Assembly (NCBI GenBank): GCA_026125665.1
Contig: JAHCKS010000041.1
Location: 1 to 40,819 of the forward strand
Length of the DNA: 40,819 nt
DNA from: Rubrivivax sp.
GTDB taxonomy: Bacteria; Pseudomonadota; Gammaproteobacteria; Burkholderiales; Burkholderiaceae_C
Reading direction: 5' to 3'
Within the stretch, counting starts at the first letter, position 1. Each line of letters begins with the position of its first letter. Made by a program: the position numbers and the translations under genes. Positions 15,071 through 22,414 of this stretch are shown in pieces. The notes under the pieces are model-generated. The model was not told where the DNA came from and did not search any database. It was given only the letters and a program-made list of their open reading frames with translations.

Positions 15071-16315
15071 CTAGCGCACGATGCGAACGATGCGTCCGTT
15101 CGTGCCGTCGGTCAGCAGGTAGAGCCAGCCGTCGGGCCCTTGTCGCACGTCGCGGATGCGTTCACCCAGGCCGGTGAACAGCGCTTCGCGCGCAGCGAGC
15201 GTGTTGCCGTTGAGCTGCAACCGCCACAACGCGCGGCCGGCGAGCGCGCCCATGAAGAGGTTGCCGCGCCACTCGGGGAAGCGGTCGCCGGTGTAGAAGG
15301 CCATTCCGCTCGGCGCGATCGAGGTCGGCACCCACCAGGTCACCGGCGGCTCGAAGCCGGCCCCGGTGCTCGCGCCGCCCACCGGCGGGCAGTTGCCCTC
15401 CGGCGCGCCGTACTCGCAGCCGTAGCTCACCAGCGGCCAGCCGTAGTTGCGGCCGGCCAGCGTGCGGTTGACCTCGTCGCCGCCCTGCGGGCCGTGTTCG
15501 CTGGTCCACAGCTCGCCGGTGGCGGGATGCAGCGCCGCGCCCTGCGGGTTGCGGTGCCCGTAGGACCAGATCGTCGGCTGCGCGCCGGCGGTGCCGACGA
15601 ACGGGTTGTCCGGCGGCGCGCTGCCATCGGCACGGATGCGCATCACCTTGCCGTGGCCGGCGGAGAGGTCCTGCGCGCGGACGCGCTCGCTGGCGTTCGA
15701 ACGTTCACCGAGTGTCACGAAGAGCGTGCCGTCGGGCGCCGGCACGATGCGGCTGCCGTAGTGGTTCTGCGTGCCGGCGGCCTTCGGCGTCTGGCGGAAG
15801 ATGACGGTCCAGCCGGTGAGGGCGGTGAAGCCGGCGTTCAGCACGCCGGTGCCGACCGCGGTGCCGTTGCGCCCGGCCTCGGCGCCGGTGCCGGCCTCGG
15901 CGAAGCTGAGGAAGATGCGGCGCGACGTCGCGAAGTCGTTGGCGAGGGCCACGTCGAGCAGGCCGCCCTGGCCGCCGCTGTCCACCGCCGGCGTGCCGGT
16001 GATCGGCGCCGAGACCGACGTGCCATTGGCCGACACGCGCCTCAGGTTGCCCGCCTTCTCGGTGACGAGCATCGAGCCGTCGGGCAGGAAAGCGAGGCTC
16101 CACGGCGACGTGAGGCCGGTGGCGAACGTCTCGGCGCGCGGCGGTGCCGGTGAAGGAGAAGGACCCGGCGCGGGGGAAGGCGCCGGCGCCGGCGAAGGTG
16201 CAGGGGCGGGCGTGGGCGCCGCTGCCGTCGAGCCGTTGTTGTCGCCACCGCCGCAGGCGGCCAGCCACAGCACGAGCACGGCAAGCGGGAGGCGGGGCAA
16301 TGGCTTGGCGTTCAT
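15071..16315 (-). CDS. PQQ-type sugar dehydrogenase lipoprotein (paralogue 2)
   Basis: A 414-residue paralogue of the neighbouring dehydrogenase, nearly collinear after residue 60. The lipobox Cys is Cys21 (VLWLAAC), followed by a shorter Ala-Pro-Ser linker (about 31-58). Propeller landmarks are PWSLAFLPDGSMLVTEK (71-87), GQGGLLDVAL (115-124), the catalytic-His segment NHYGSRIVPAPDG with His185, HGKVMRIRADG and GRNYGWPLVSYGCEYG. It is expected to oxidise aldoses or similar sugars at the outer face of the inner membrane or on the outer membrane, passing electrons to a c-type cytochrome or quinone. The intergenic distance to paralogue 1 is 116 bp, and each copy has its own predicted promoter. 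Confidence 0.92.
   Translation of the reverse strand: MNAKPLPRLPLAVLVLWLAACGGGDNNGSTAAAPTPAPAPSPAPAPSPAPGPSPSPAPPRAETFATGLTSPWSLAFLPDGSMLVTEKAGNLRRVSANGTSVSAPITGTPAVDSGGQGGLLDVALANDFATSRRIFLSFAEAGTGAEAGRNGTAVGTGVLNAGFTALTGWTVIFRQTPKAAGTQNHYGSRIVPAPDGTLFVTLGERSNASERVRAQDLSAGHGKVMRIRADGSAPPDNPFVGTAGAQPTIWSYGHRNPQGAALHPATGELWTSEHGPQGGDEVNRTLAGRNYGWPLVSYGCEYGAPEGNCPPVGGASTGAGFEPPVTWWVPTSIAPSGMAFYTGDRFPEWRGNLFMGALAGRALWRLQLNGNTLAAREALFTGLGERIRDVRQGPDGWLYLLTDGTNGRIVRIVR
16143..16222. repeat. Low-complexity Ala-Pro linker tract
   Basis: Short imperfect repeats around GGCGCCGGCGAAGGT (plus strand) encode the Ala-Pro-Ser linker of paralogue 2 on the minus strand. It is shorter than the equivalent tract in paralogue 1. 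Confidence 0.6.
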
Positions 16316-16324
16316 GGCCGGCGC

Positions 16325-16355
16325 ACTCTAGGCCGGCGCGCATGCGCCGTTGCAA
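16325..16355 (-). promoter_or_regulatory. Promoter of PQQ dehydrogenase paralogue 2, probably leaderless
   Basis: TAGAGT (16330-16325, minus strand) lies 9 bp before the ATG at 16315, exactly as in paralogue 1. The best -35 is TTGCAA (16355-16350), which gives a long 19-bp spacer. A small hairpin GGGG-TGCAA-CCCC (16357-16369) lies just upstream. Confidence 0.42.
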
Positions 16356-16423
16356 CGGGGTGCAACCCCTGTGAGCTTGCCACGGTGCGCGCCGCGTACC
16401 GCGCGCGTGCCGGGCAGCGGCAG

Positions 16424-16954
16424 CTAGCGGATGAACTGGTCGATGAACGCTTCGCCCAGGCCGTTGGCGGCGTAGTGCCGCCGGCACTTGTCGATGCGCG
16501 TGAACACGTCGTCGTAGCCGGTGCAGTTGCCGTCGGGGTCGGTGTAGATCATCGCGCCGTTCACCTGGAACAGCGTGATCATCTCCTCGACGTGCGGGTC
16601 GACGACCAGCGTGTGCGTCTCGCCCGGCGCCTCGTAGACGTAGCTGCCTTCGGTGGCCACCCAGTCGTGCTCGAGGTAGCGCCACTGGCCCTTGATGACG
16701 TAGCCGTGCACCGGCTGCGGGTGGCGGTGGCGCGAGAGCACGCCGGCGCGGCGCACGCGCAGCAGGTTCATCCAGTAGCCGCGCGTGGCCGCGAGGCACA
16801 GCGGGCGGAACCAGACGTTGTCGTCCACCGGCACCCAGACGCGCTCGTCCTTCGGCAGCACGTCGGGCACGACGAGCTCGGGCGGCGACTCCTTGGGCAT
16901 CGGGTGGCGGTAGGGCTGCCACTTCTGCGAATCGGGGGGTACGGCTTGTGTCAT
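16424..16954 (-). CDS. Cupin dioxygenase of the 2,4'-dihydroxyacetophenone dioxygenase family
   Basis: A 176-residue single-domain cupin. The metal-binding motif is SRHRHPQPVHGYV with His76 and His78, and the second cupin motif has His114 in PGETHTL. As I recall, these three numbers match the iron ligands reported for Bordetella 2,4'-dihydroxyacetophenone dioxygenase, and length and flanking sequence also fit. Members cleave a carbon-carbon bond next to a carbonyl using Fe(II) and oxygen, though many relatives in sugar or aromatic-acid operons have unknown substrates. It is the last gene of the minus-strand operon, 32 bp after the SDR gene. The ATG at 16954 is chosen by family length; frame remains open further upstream inside the SDR gene. 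Confidence 0.78.
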   Translation of the reverse strand: MTQAVPPDSQKWQPYRHPMPKESPPELVVPDVLPKDERVWVPVDDNVWFRPLCLAATRGYWMNLLRVRRAGVLSRHRHPQPVHGYVIKGQWRYLEHDWVATEGSYVYEAPGETHTLVVDPHVEEMITLFQVNGAMIYTDPDGNCTGYDDVFTRIDKCRRHYAANGLGEAFIDQFIR

Positions 16955-16986
16955 CTCGTGGGCCTCGGGCGAAGGGGCGGGGTGGC

Positions 16987-17700
16987 TCAGGCGATCAGGT
17001 AGCCGCCATCCACCGGCAGCACGGCGCCGGTGACGAAACGCGCCGCCGGGCTGCACAGGAACAGCACCGGGCCGGCCACGTCCTCGGGCGTGCCCCAGCG
17101 GCGCAGCGGCGTGCGCGCGAGGATGGGCTGGCTGCGCGCCGGGTCGTCCTGCAGCGCCTGCGTCAGCGGCGTGGCGATCCAGCCCGGTGCCACCGCGTTG
17201 ACGCGGATGCCGTCGTCGGCGTAGGCGATGGCCAGGCTCTTGGTGAGCTGCGCCACGCCGCCCTTGCTGGCGCTGTAGCCGGGCACGAGCCCGCCGCCGA
17301 AGAAGGCGAGCATCGACGCGGTGTTGACGATGCAGCCGCGGCGCGCGGCCAGCGCCGGCCGCGCCGCGGCGCACACGCGCATCGTGCCGGTGAGGTTGAT
17401 GTCCACCACGCGTGCGAAGGCCTCGGGCTCGAGCTCGGCGCCGCGCTGGATGATGCCGGCGCAGTTGACGACGACGTCGAGCTTGCCGAGGCCCAGCACC
17501 AGCGCGCGCACGGCCGCGTCGTCGCGCACGTCGAGCACGCGGTAGGTGATGGCCGGGCCGCTCTTCGCCGGCGGCGCGATGTCGACCTCGCCGGCGGTGG
17601 CGCCGGTGGCGACGACCTCGTCGCCGGCGGCGGCAAAGGCCTGCGCGACGCCCTGGCCGATGCCGCTGGTGGCCCCGGTGACGAGGACGCAGCGGCTCAT
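16987..17700 (-). CDS. Short-chain dehydrogenase/reductase (classical SDR)
   Basis: A 237-residue cytosolic NAD(P)-dependent oxidoreductase. The Rossmann glycine motif is TGATSGIG (8-15), NCAG is at 79-82, and the catalytic set is Ser129, Tyr142 and Lys146 in GYSASKGG, all intact. The C-terminus PVDGGYLIA is typical for sugar or hydroxyacid SDRs of the FabG-like group. Its ATG overlaps the stop of the cytochrome gene (ATGA), so the genes are translationally coupled. Within this operon it probably oxidises or reduces a sugar-acid intermediate; the direct substrate is not visible. Confidence 0.92.
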   Translation of the reverse strand: MSRCVLVTGATSGIGQGVAQAFAAAGDEVVATGATAGEVDIAPPAKSGPAITYRVLDVRDDAAVRALVLGLGKLDVVVNCAGIIQRGAELEPEAFARVVDINLTGTMRVCAAARPALAARRGCIVNTASMLAFFGGGLVPGYSASKGGVAQLTKSLAIAYADDGIRVNAVAPGWIATPLTQALQDDPARSQPILARTPLRRWGTPEDVAGPVLFLCSPAARFVTGAVLPVDGGYLIA

Positions 17701-18368
17701 CGCCCGGCTCCGGAGGCCGGAGCGACCGACGCCGCCGCGGCGGTGGCGGGCGCGACGAAGTGCGCGAGGAAGTGCGCCAGGTCGGCGATCTCCGCTTCGC
17801 CGAGGCCAGCCAGCGCCTCGCCCATCGCGTTCGTGTAGCCCAGACGCACGCCCGAGCGGAAGCCTTTCAGCGCGATCAACAGGTAGTCCTCCCGCTGGCC
17901 GCCGACGCGCGGCACCTGCCGGCCGCCGGCGAGGTCGGCGCCGTGGCAGCCGATGCAGTGGTGCTTGCCGGCAAGCGCTCGCCCGCGCGCGAAGCGCGCC
18001 TCGTCGCGGCCTGCGCCGCCTGGGGCGGCGGGCGGCGGCAGCATCGCGATGAGGTCGGAGTAGCCGCGCAGGTCGGCATCGGACATGCCCTTGGCGAGCG
18101 CGGCCATCGCCGCGGCCATCGGGTGGTCGTTGCGCCGCCCTTCGCGGAAGAGGAAGAGCTGCGTGATCGCATAGAACGACGGCTGGCCGCCGAGGTGCGG
18201 CACGAGCGCCATCTCGCTCGTGCCGCGCGCGCCGTGGCACGAGGCGCACTGTTCGGCGTAGCGCTGCGCGTAGGCCGGTGCCGCGCCCTGCGCGATCGCG
18301 GCAGGGGCGGCGGCGGCGAGCAACAGCGCGCCGGCCAGCAGGCCGGCACCCGCAACCGCCCCGCCCAC
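17697..18368 (-). CDS. Diheme c-type cytochrome (cytochrome c4-like)
   Basis: A 223-residue periplasmic cytochrome with two CXXCH haem sites, CASCH (41-45) and CIGCH (138-142), in two similar halves, as in cytochrome c4. An N-terminal signal peptide ends near AIAQ (about residue 27). Each half carries a likely axial Met (for example PMAAAM and TNAMGEAL). The start is a GTG at 18368 that overlaps the TAG of the preceding sugar dehydrogenase, and its own stop overlaps the next ATG, so three genes are tightly coupled. The obvious role is electron acceptor for the PQQ-type dehydrogenase encoded just upstream. Confidence 0.92.
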   Translation of the reverse strand: MGGAVAGAGLLAGALLLAAAAPAAIAQGAAPAYAQRYAEQCASCHGARGTSEMALVPHLGGQPSFYAITQLFLFREGRRNDHPMAAAMAALAKGMSDADLRGYSDLIAMLPPPAAPGGAGRDEARFARGRALAGKHHCIGCHGADLAGGRQVPRVGGQREDYLLIALKGFRSGVRLGYTNAMGEALAGLGEAEIADLAHFLAHFVAPATAAAASVAPASGAGR

Positions 18369-19633
18369 TACTTCCTGCCGCCGTAGCTGATGCGGTAGAT
18401 GGCGCCGTTGTGGTCGTCGCTGACGAGCAGCGAGCCGTCCTTCATCACCATCACGTCGGCCGGGCGGCCGAGGTACTCGTTGTTCTCGACCAGGCCGGTG
18501 AGGAACGGCTCGATGCGGCTCACGCCACCCTTGCCGTCGGGGAAGGCCACGACCACGTCGGCGGCGTACTTCTTCGTGCGGTTCCACGGGCCGTGGCGGG
18601 CGATGAAGATCGCGCCCCGGTACTTCGCCGGGAACATCCTGCCGGTGTAGAAGCGCATGCCCAGCGGCGCGGCGTGCGCACCGAGCTTGGCCGCCGGCTT
18701 GACGTAGTCGGCGCAGCTCTTGCCCCAGCCGAACTCGGGGTCGGCAAAGTCGCCGGCGTGGCAGTACGGGTAGCCGAAGTGCTGCTTGCCGGGCTGGCTG
18801 ACGTGGTTCAGCTCGTCCTCGGGCAGGTCTTCGCTGAGCCAGTCGCGCTGGTTGTCGGTGAACCACAGGTTGCCGGTCTTCGGGTGGAAGTCGAAGCCCA
18901 CCGTGTTGCGCATGCCGTGCGCCACCACCTCGACACCGCTGCCGTCGAGGTTCATGCGGAAGATCTTCGTGTAGCGGTCGTCGCTCTCGCAGATGTTGCA
19001 CGGCGCGCCCACCGGCACGTAGAGCTTGCCGTCGGGGCCGACCTTGATGAACTTCCAGCCGTGCGGCACGTCGCCGGGCAGCTTGTCGTAGACCATCACC
19101 GGCGCCGGCAGCTTGTCGAGGTGGTCCTCGATGTTGTCGTAGCGCACGATGTCCTTCGGCGTGGCGAGGTAGAGCGACCCCTTGTGGAACTCTATGCCGT
19201 TGGGCAGGAAGAGCTTCTCGGCGAGTGTCTTCACCTCGCGCGTGCCGCCCTTGTCGACGACGGCGTAGAGCTTGCCGGCGACGAACAGCGAGCTGACGAA
19301 CACCGTGCCCTTGTCGCCCTGGCGCATGCCGCGGGCGTCGAGGATGCCGCTGGCCCACACCTCGGCCTTGAAGCCCGGTGGGAGCTTCATCTTCGCGATG
19401 GGCAGCTTGTCGGCGGCGGTGGGAATGGGGAACGCGGGCACCGGCGCCATGCGCATCGCCGCCTCGGTCTTCGGCCGGCCCTTGGCCCAGAACGGTTCCT
19501 CCTGCGGCTTGTCCTGCGAAAGCGCCGGCGCGGTGGCCAGAACCAGCGACGCGGCAGCGAGCAGGTGCAGGCCGCGGCGCAGCGTGGTGCTCGGCGGCGA
19601 GAGCGGCGTCAAGCGGTGACGGGGCGTGTGCAT
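18368..19633 (-). CDS. PQQ-type sugar/sorbosone dehydrogenase, periplasmic
   Basis: A 421-residue member of the glucose/sorbosone dehydrogenase propeller family, clearly different from the tandem pair at 13.6-16.3 kb. It has a signal peptide (hydrophobic AAASLVLATAPALSQ, cleavage near ALS-Q) rather than a lipobox. Propeller landmarks are LPPGFKAEVWASG, FLPNGIEFHKGSLYLAT, the probable catalytic His in DVPHGWKFIKVGPDGK, and GMRNTVGFDFHPKTGNLWFTD. Cys pairs (APCNIC, GKSC) suggest disulphides in the periplasm. A good ribosome-binding site GAGGAG precedes the ATG. It is followed immediately by a diheme cytochrome, which fits a dehydrogenase feeding electrons to the respiratory chain. The true sugar or aldehyde substrate is unknown. 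Confidence 0.88.
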   Translation of the reverse strand: MHTPRHRLTPLSPPSTTLRRGLHLLAAASLVLATAPALSQDKPQEEPFWAKGRPKTEAAMRMAPVPAFPIPTAADKLPIAKMKLPPGFKAEVWASGILDARGMRQGDKGTVFVSSLFVAGKLYAVVDKGGTREVKTLAEKLFLPNGIEFHKGSLYLATPKDIVRYDNIEDHLDKLPAPVMVYDKLPGDVPHGWKFIKVGPDGKLYVPVGAPCNICESDDRYTKIFRMNLDGSGVEVVAHGMRNTVGFDFHPKTGNLWFTDNQRDWLSEDLPEDELNHVSQPGKQHFGYPYCHAGDFADPEFGWGKSCADYVKPAAKLGAHAAPLGMRFYTGRMFPAKYRGAIFIARHGPWNRTKKYAADVVVAFPDGKGGVSRIEPFLTGLVENNEYLGRPADVMVMKDGSLLVSDDHNGAIYRISYGGRK

Positions 19634-19726
19634 CGACGGTCTCCTCGAGTGGTGTTGTCGTCCGTATGGACTCTTCGGGTTCGGCTGCGGTGCGGGCGGC
19701 GCCGGCGGGGGGGGGCGAAGGGTGCT

Positions 19727-20674
19727 TCAGCCTGCGGCCGGTGCGCGCGACCCCCGCGAGAGGCGCGACTGTACGTCCGCGGCACGCGGGATCGGCTCGA
19801 CGGCGCCATAACCCTCCGTCGATATCGCCGCGGCGGTCGCGGCGTAGAGGCCGGCGTCACGCAGCGAGTCGCCGGCGATCCAGCGCGCGACGAAGGCGCC
19901 GCCGAAGGTGTCGCCGGCGCCGGTGGCGTCCACCGGCCGGCACGGGTGCGGCGCGATGCGGTGGCGCTGGTGCGCATCGGCGACGAGCGCGCCCTGGTCG
20001 CCGAGCTTCAGCGCCACCACCTCGGCGCCGAGCGCCAGGCAGTGGTCGACGATGGCCTCGGGTTCGGTGAGGCCGGTCAGCGCGACGATGTCGTCGTAGC
20101 TCGGCAGCACGAGGTGCGCCAGGCGCATCACGTCGTTCATCACGGCGCGGGCACGCGACAGCGGCCACAGCTTCAGCCGCAGGTTGGTGTCGAACGACAC
20201 CTTCACGCCCGCGCCGCGCGCCATCTCGATGGCGGCATAACAGGTGTCGCAGGCCTGCGCACTGATCGCCAGCGAGATGCCCGACAGGTGCAGCACCTTG
20301 GCGCGTTCGATCAGCGCGCGCGGCAGGTCGGCCGGCCGCATGCGGCTGGCCGCCGAGCCGCTGCGGAAGAAGTGGAACCGGTGGCCGCGCTCGTCGTGCG
20401 TGACGAAGTAGATGGCGGTGTAGGCGCCGGCGTCGGTGGCGACGCCGGAGTGGTCCACGCCTTCGCGGTTCCACAGCTCGCGCAGCATGTGGCCGTAGGG
20501 GTCGTCGCCGAGCGCGCTGATGCAGGCCACGCGCGCCCCCTGGCGCGCCGCGGCGATGGCGAAGTTGCTGCTGTCGCCGCCGAAGCCCTGCAGGTACAGC
20601 CGCCCGCCGCCTTCGCCGGTCTGGTTGAACTCGACCATCGGCTCGCCGAGCGAGACGATGTCGAAGCCGGACAT
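19727..20674 (-). CDS. PfkB-family sugar kinase (2-keto-3-deoxygluconate or 2-ketogluconate kinase-like)
   Basis: A 315-residue ribokinase-fold kinase. The substrate-side motif GGDSSNFAIAAARQG (32-46) and the C-terminal PfkB signature DATGAGDTFGGAF (249-261) with the catalytic Asp255 are intact. FDTNLRLKLW (161-170) resembles the FDPNLR-LW element of 2-keto-3-deoxygluconate kinases; KguK-type 2-ketogluconate kinases belong to the same superfamily. I chose the ATG at 20674 because GAGG lies 7 bp upstream; an alternative ATG at 20695 would overlap the aldolase gene. The gene is 7 bp after the RraA-type aldolase gene and belongs to the catabolic operon. Confidence 0.88.
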   Translation of the reverse strand: MSGFDIVSLGEPMVEFNQTGEGGGRLYLQGFGGDSSNFAIAAARQGARVACISALGDDPYGHMLRELWNREGVDHSGVATDAGAYTAIYFVTHDERGHRFHFFRSGSAASRMRPADLPRALIERAKVLHLSGISLAISAQACDTCYAAIEMARGAGVKVSFDTNLRLKLWPLSRARAVMNDVMRLAHLVLPSYDDIVALTGLTEPEAIVDHCLALGAEVVALKLGDQGALVADAHQRHRIAPHPCRPVDATGAGDTFGGAFVARWIAGDSLRDAGLYAATAAAISTEGYGAVEPIPRAADVQSRLSRGSRAPAAG

Positions 20675-20681
20675 GCCGCCC

Positions 20682-21335
20682 TCAGATGCGCCCATACTTG
20701 GCCAGCCCCTTGCGCAGCGACTTCTCGGCCACGATGAGCTTCGCCTGCTCCAGCTCGCGCGCGTCGATCTCCTGCGCCAGCGCGAGCACCGCTTCGGCCT
20801 GCGCGCGCGGCACGACGACGACACCGTCGACGTCGCCGACGACGAGGTCGCCCGGGTGCACGACGACGCCGCCCACGTTCACCGGCACCATCGAGGCCAC
20901 CGTGCGGTAGCGTCCGAGGGTCGTGCCCGGGCTGACGCTGCGTGCGTACACCGGGAAGTCGTAGTCCCGCCGGATCTCGGTGAGGTCGCGCACGCCGCCG
21001 TCGAGCACCGCGCCGGCGTGGCCGTTGGCAAAGGCGCCGGCCGTCATCAGGCCGCCCCACACGGCCACCTCGGGTTCGCCGCCGGCGATCGAGATGACGA
21101 TCACGCTGCCGCGCGGCGCCTCGTCGATGAGGTCCAGCGCGTGCTGCGGCGGCAATACCTCGTCGGTGGCCGCCTCGAGCACGGTGGCGGCGGGGCCGCA
21201 GATGCGCTTGTCGTTGATGCGCGGCTTGATCGTGCTGTCCATGTAGCCGCGCTTGCCGCAGACCTTGTCCACGGCGTCGGCCACCGAGGCCACGGCCACC
21301 CGGTTGAAGGCGTCGACGAGGGCTTGCTGTTCCAT
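20682..21335 (-). CDS. RraA-family aldolase (4-hydroxy-4-methyl-2-oxoglutarate aldolase-like)
   Basis: A 217-residue protein of the RraA-like fold. The family core is seen in VWGGLMTAGAFANGHAGAV followed by LDGGVRDLTEIRR, with the Arg-Asp pair used for substrate and metal binding, and VVHPGDLVVGDVDGVVVVP. Real RraA is an RNase E inhibitor of about 160 residues; the longer C-terminus here fits the metabolic HMG/CHA aldolase branch, which cleaves 4-hydroxy-2-oxo acids to pyruvate. Within this operon it is the best candidate for the carbon-carbon cleaving step. It is 28 bp from the hydroxyacid dehydrogenase gene. Catalysis is assumed from the family. Confidence 0.86.
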   Translation of the reverse strand: MEQQALVDAFNRVAVASVADAVDKVCGKRGYMDSTIKPRINDKRICGPAATVLEAATDEVLPPQHALDLIDEAPRGSVIVISIAGGEPEVAVWGGLMTAGAFANGHAGAVLDGGVRDLTEIRRDYDFPVYARSVSPGTTLGRYRTVASMVPVNVGGVVVHPGDLVVGDVDGVVVVPRAQAEAVLALAQEIDARELEQAKLIVAEKSLRKGLAKYGRI

Positions 21336-21363
21336 CTCTCTGAGGTCCCTTGCAGGGGATTGT

Positions 21364-22350
21364 TCACCAGGGGTTGAGCCAGTGCCGAGGCGGCTCGCCG
21401 CCGAGCACGCGCACGACCTCCTCGGCGGCCTTGCGCTGCAGGTCGCGCATCGCCTCCTCGCTGTACCAGCCGATGTGATTGGTGACGACGATGTTGGTCA
21501 AGGCGAAGAGCGGGTGCAGCGGGTCGGGCGGCTCGGGGTCGAAGACGTCGAGGCCGGCGCCGCCCAGACGCCCGGCTGCGAGCGCGGCGTGCAGCGCGTC
21601 GAGGTCGACGAGGCCGCCGCGCGCCGTGTTGACGAGCAGCGCGTGCGGCTGCATCAGGGCCAGCCGGCGCGCGTCGATCATGCGCCGCGTCGCCTCGTTC
21701 AGCGGCGCGTGCAGCGAGATGACGTCGGCCTGGCGGCACAGCGTGTCGAGATCCACGCTCTCGGCCCCCGGCGGCAGCGCGGCGCGCGGGTCGTGCACGA
21801 GCACGCGGCCGAAGCCGAAGCCGGCGAGCTTGGCGTGCGTCATGCGCGCGATGCGGCCGTAGCCGACGAGGCCGAGCGCGCGCCCGCGCAGGCGGAACAT
21901 CGGCTGCAGCACGCCGGCGCTCCAGCGCCCGGCGCGGACCTCGCCGTCGTGCAGCAGCAGCCGCCGGTTCAGGGCCAGCAGCAACGCCACGGCCTGCGAG
22001 CTGACCTCGTCGATGCCGTAATCGGGCACGTTGGCGACGAAGATGCGGCGCTCACGTGCCGCCTGCTGGTCGATGTTGTCGACGCCGATGCCGTAGCGCA
22101 CAACGGCGCGGCCGCGCGCCATCGCCTCGATGGCGCGGCGCGGCAGCGGCGACTCGCGCACGAGGACGACGGTGGCGTCGCGCACCGCCTGCACGGCGGC
22201 GTCGGCGTCGCCGTGCACCGGCCGCAGCGCGAAGCGCGCACCGACGGCGCCGAGCAGCGCCTCCTCCTGGTCGTAGGAGGCGTAGCCGTCGTCGATGGCC
22301 ACCACCAGCGGCGAAGTTGATGGCGACGCGGGCGCGGAAGGGTCAGGCAT
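21364..22350 (-). CDS. D-2-hydroxyacid dehydrogenase
   Basis: A 328-residue NAD(P)-dependent reductase of 2-oxo acids, of the C-terminal-binding/GhrB-like branch. The nucleotide-binding loop is GYGRIA (163-168), and the catalytic triad is in place: Arg244 in NTARGG, Glu273 in DPEPPD and His292 in NHIGWYS. GIGVDNID (88-95) is the usual substrate-side loop. The N-terminus up to residue 13 is a Pro/Ser-rich extension, and the start could be a little later; the ATG at 22350 has a poor ribosome-binding site. In Pseudomonas, KguD of the 2-ketogluconate route belongs to this family, which fits the kinase and transporter encoded beside it. Confidence 0.9.
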   Translation of the reverse strand: MPDPSAPASPSTSPLVVAIDDGYASYDQEEALLGAVGARFALRPVHGDADAAVQAVRDATVVLVRESPLPRRAIEAMARGRAVVRYGIGVDNIDQQAARERRIFVANVPDYGIDEVSSQAVALLLALNRRLLLHDGEVRAGRWSAGVLQPMFRLRGRALGLVGYGRIARMTHAKLAGFGFGRVLVHDPRAALPPGAESVDLDTLCRQADVISLHAPLNEATRRMIDARRLALMQPHALLVNTARGGLVDLDALHAALAAGRLGGAGLDVFDPEPPDPLHPLFALTNIVVTNHIGWYSEEAMRDLQRKAAEEVVRVLGGEPPRHWLNPW

Positions 22351-22414
22351 CGTTCGTGCCGCTCGGTGCCACCGGCCTGCGCGCTGGCCTATGCCGCTGC
22401 CTCTCTGCCGCTAC

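Noticed and set aside
16332-16370. Repeated TTGCAAC/TGCAACC words and GGCGCGCATGCGCC palindrome as a regulator site
   Set aside because: Short words of this kind are expected in GC-rich DNA, are not seen upstream of the paralogue, and no regulator gene is adjacent. Kept only as a note next to the predicted promoter.
19707-19715. Run of nine G as a phase-variation switch
   Set aside because: It lies in the gap between the kinase stop and the start of the sugar dehydrogenase gene, about 80 bp before that start and outside any obvious promoter spacing. No frame depends on it. It only marks a place prone to sequencing error.
20682-21335. Gene named as RNase E regulator RraA
   Set aside because: The fold is the same, but the longer C-terminus and the catabolic operon fit the aldolase branch, not the RNase E inhibitor.
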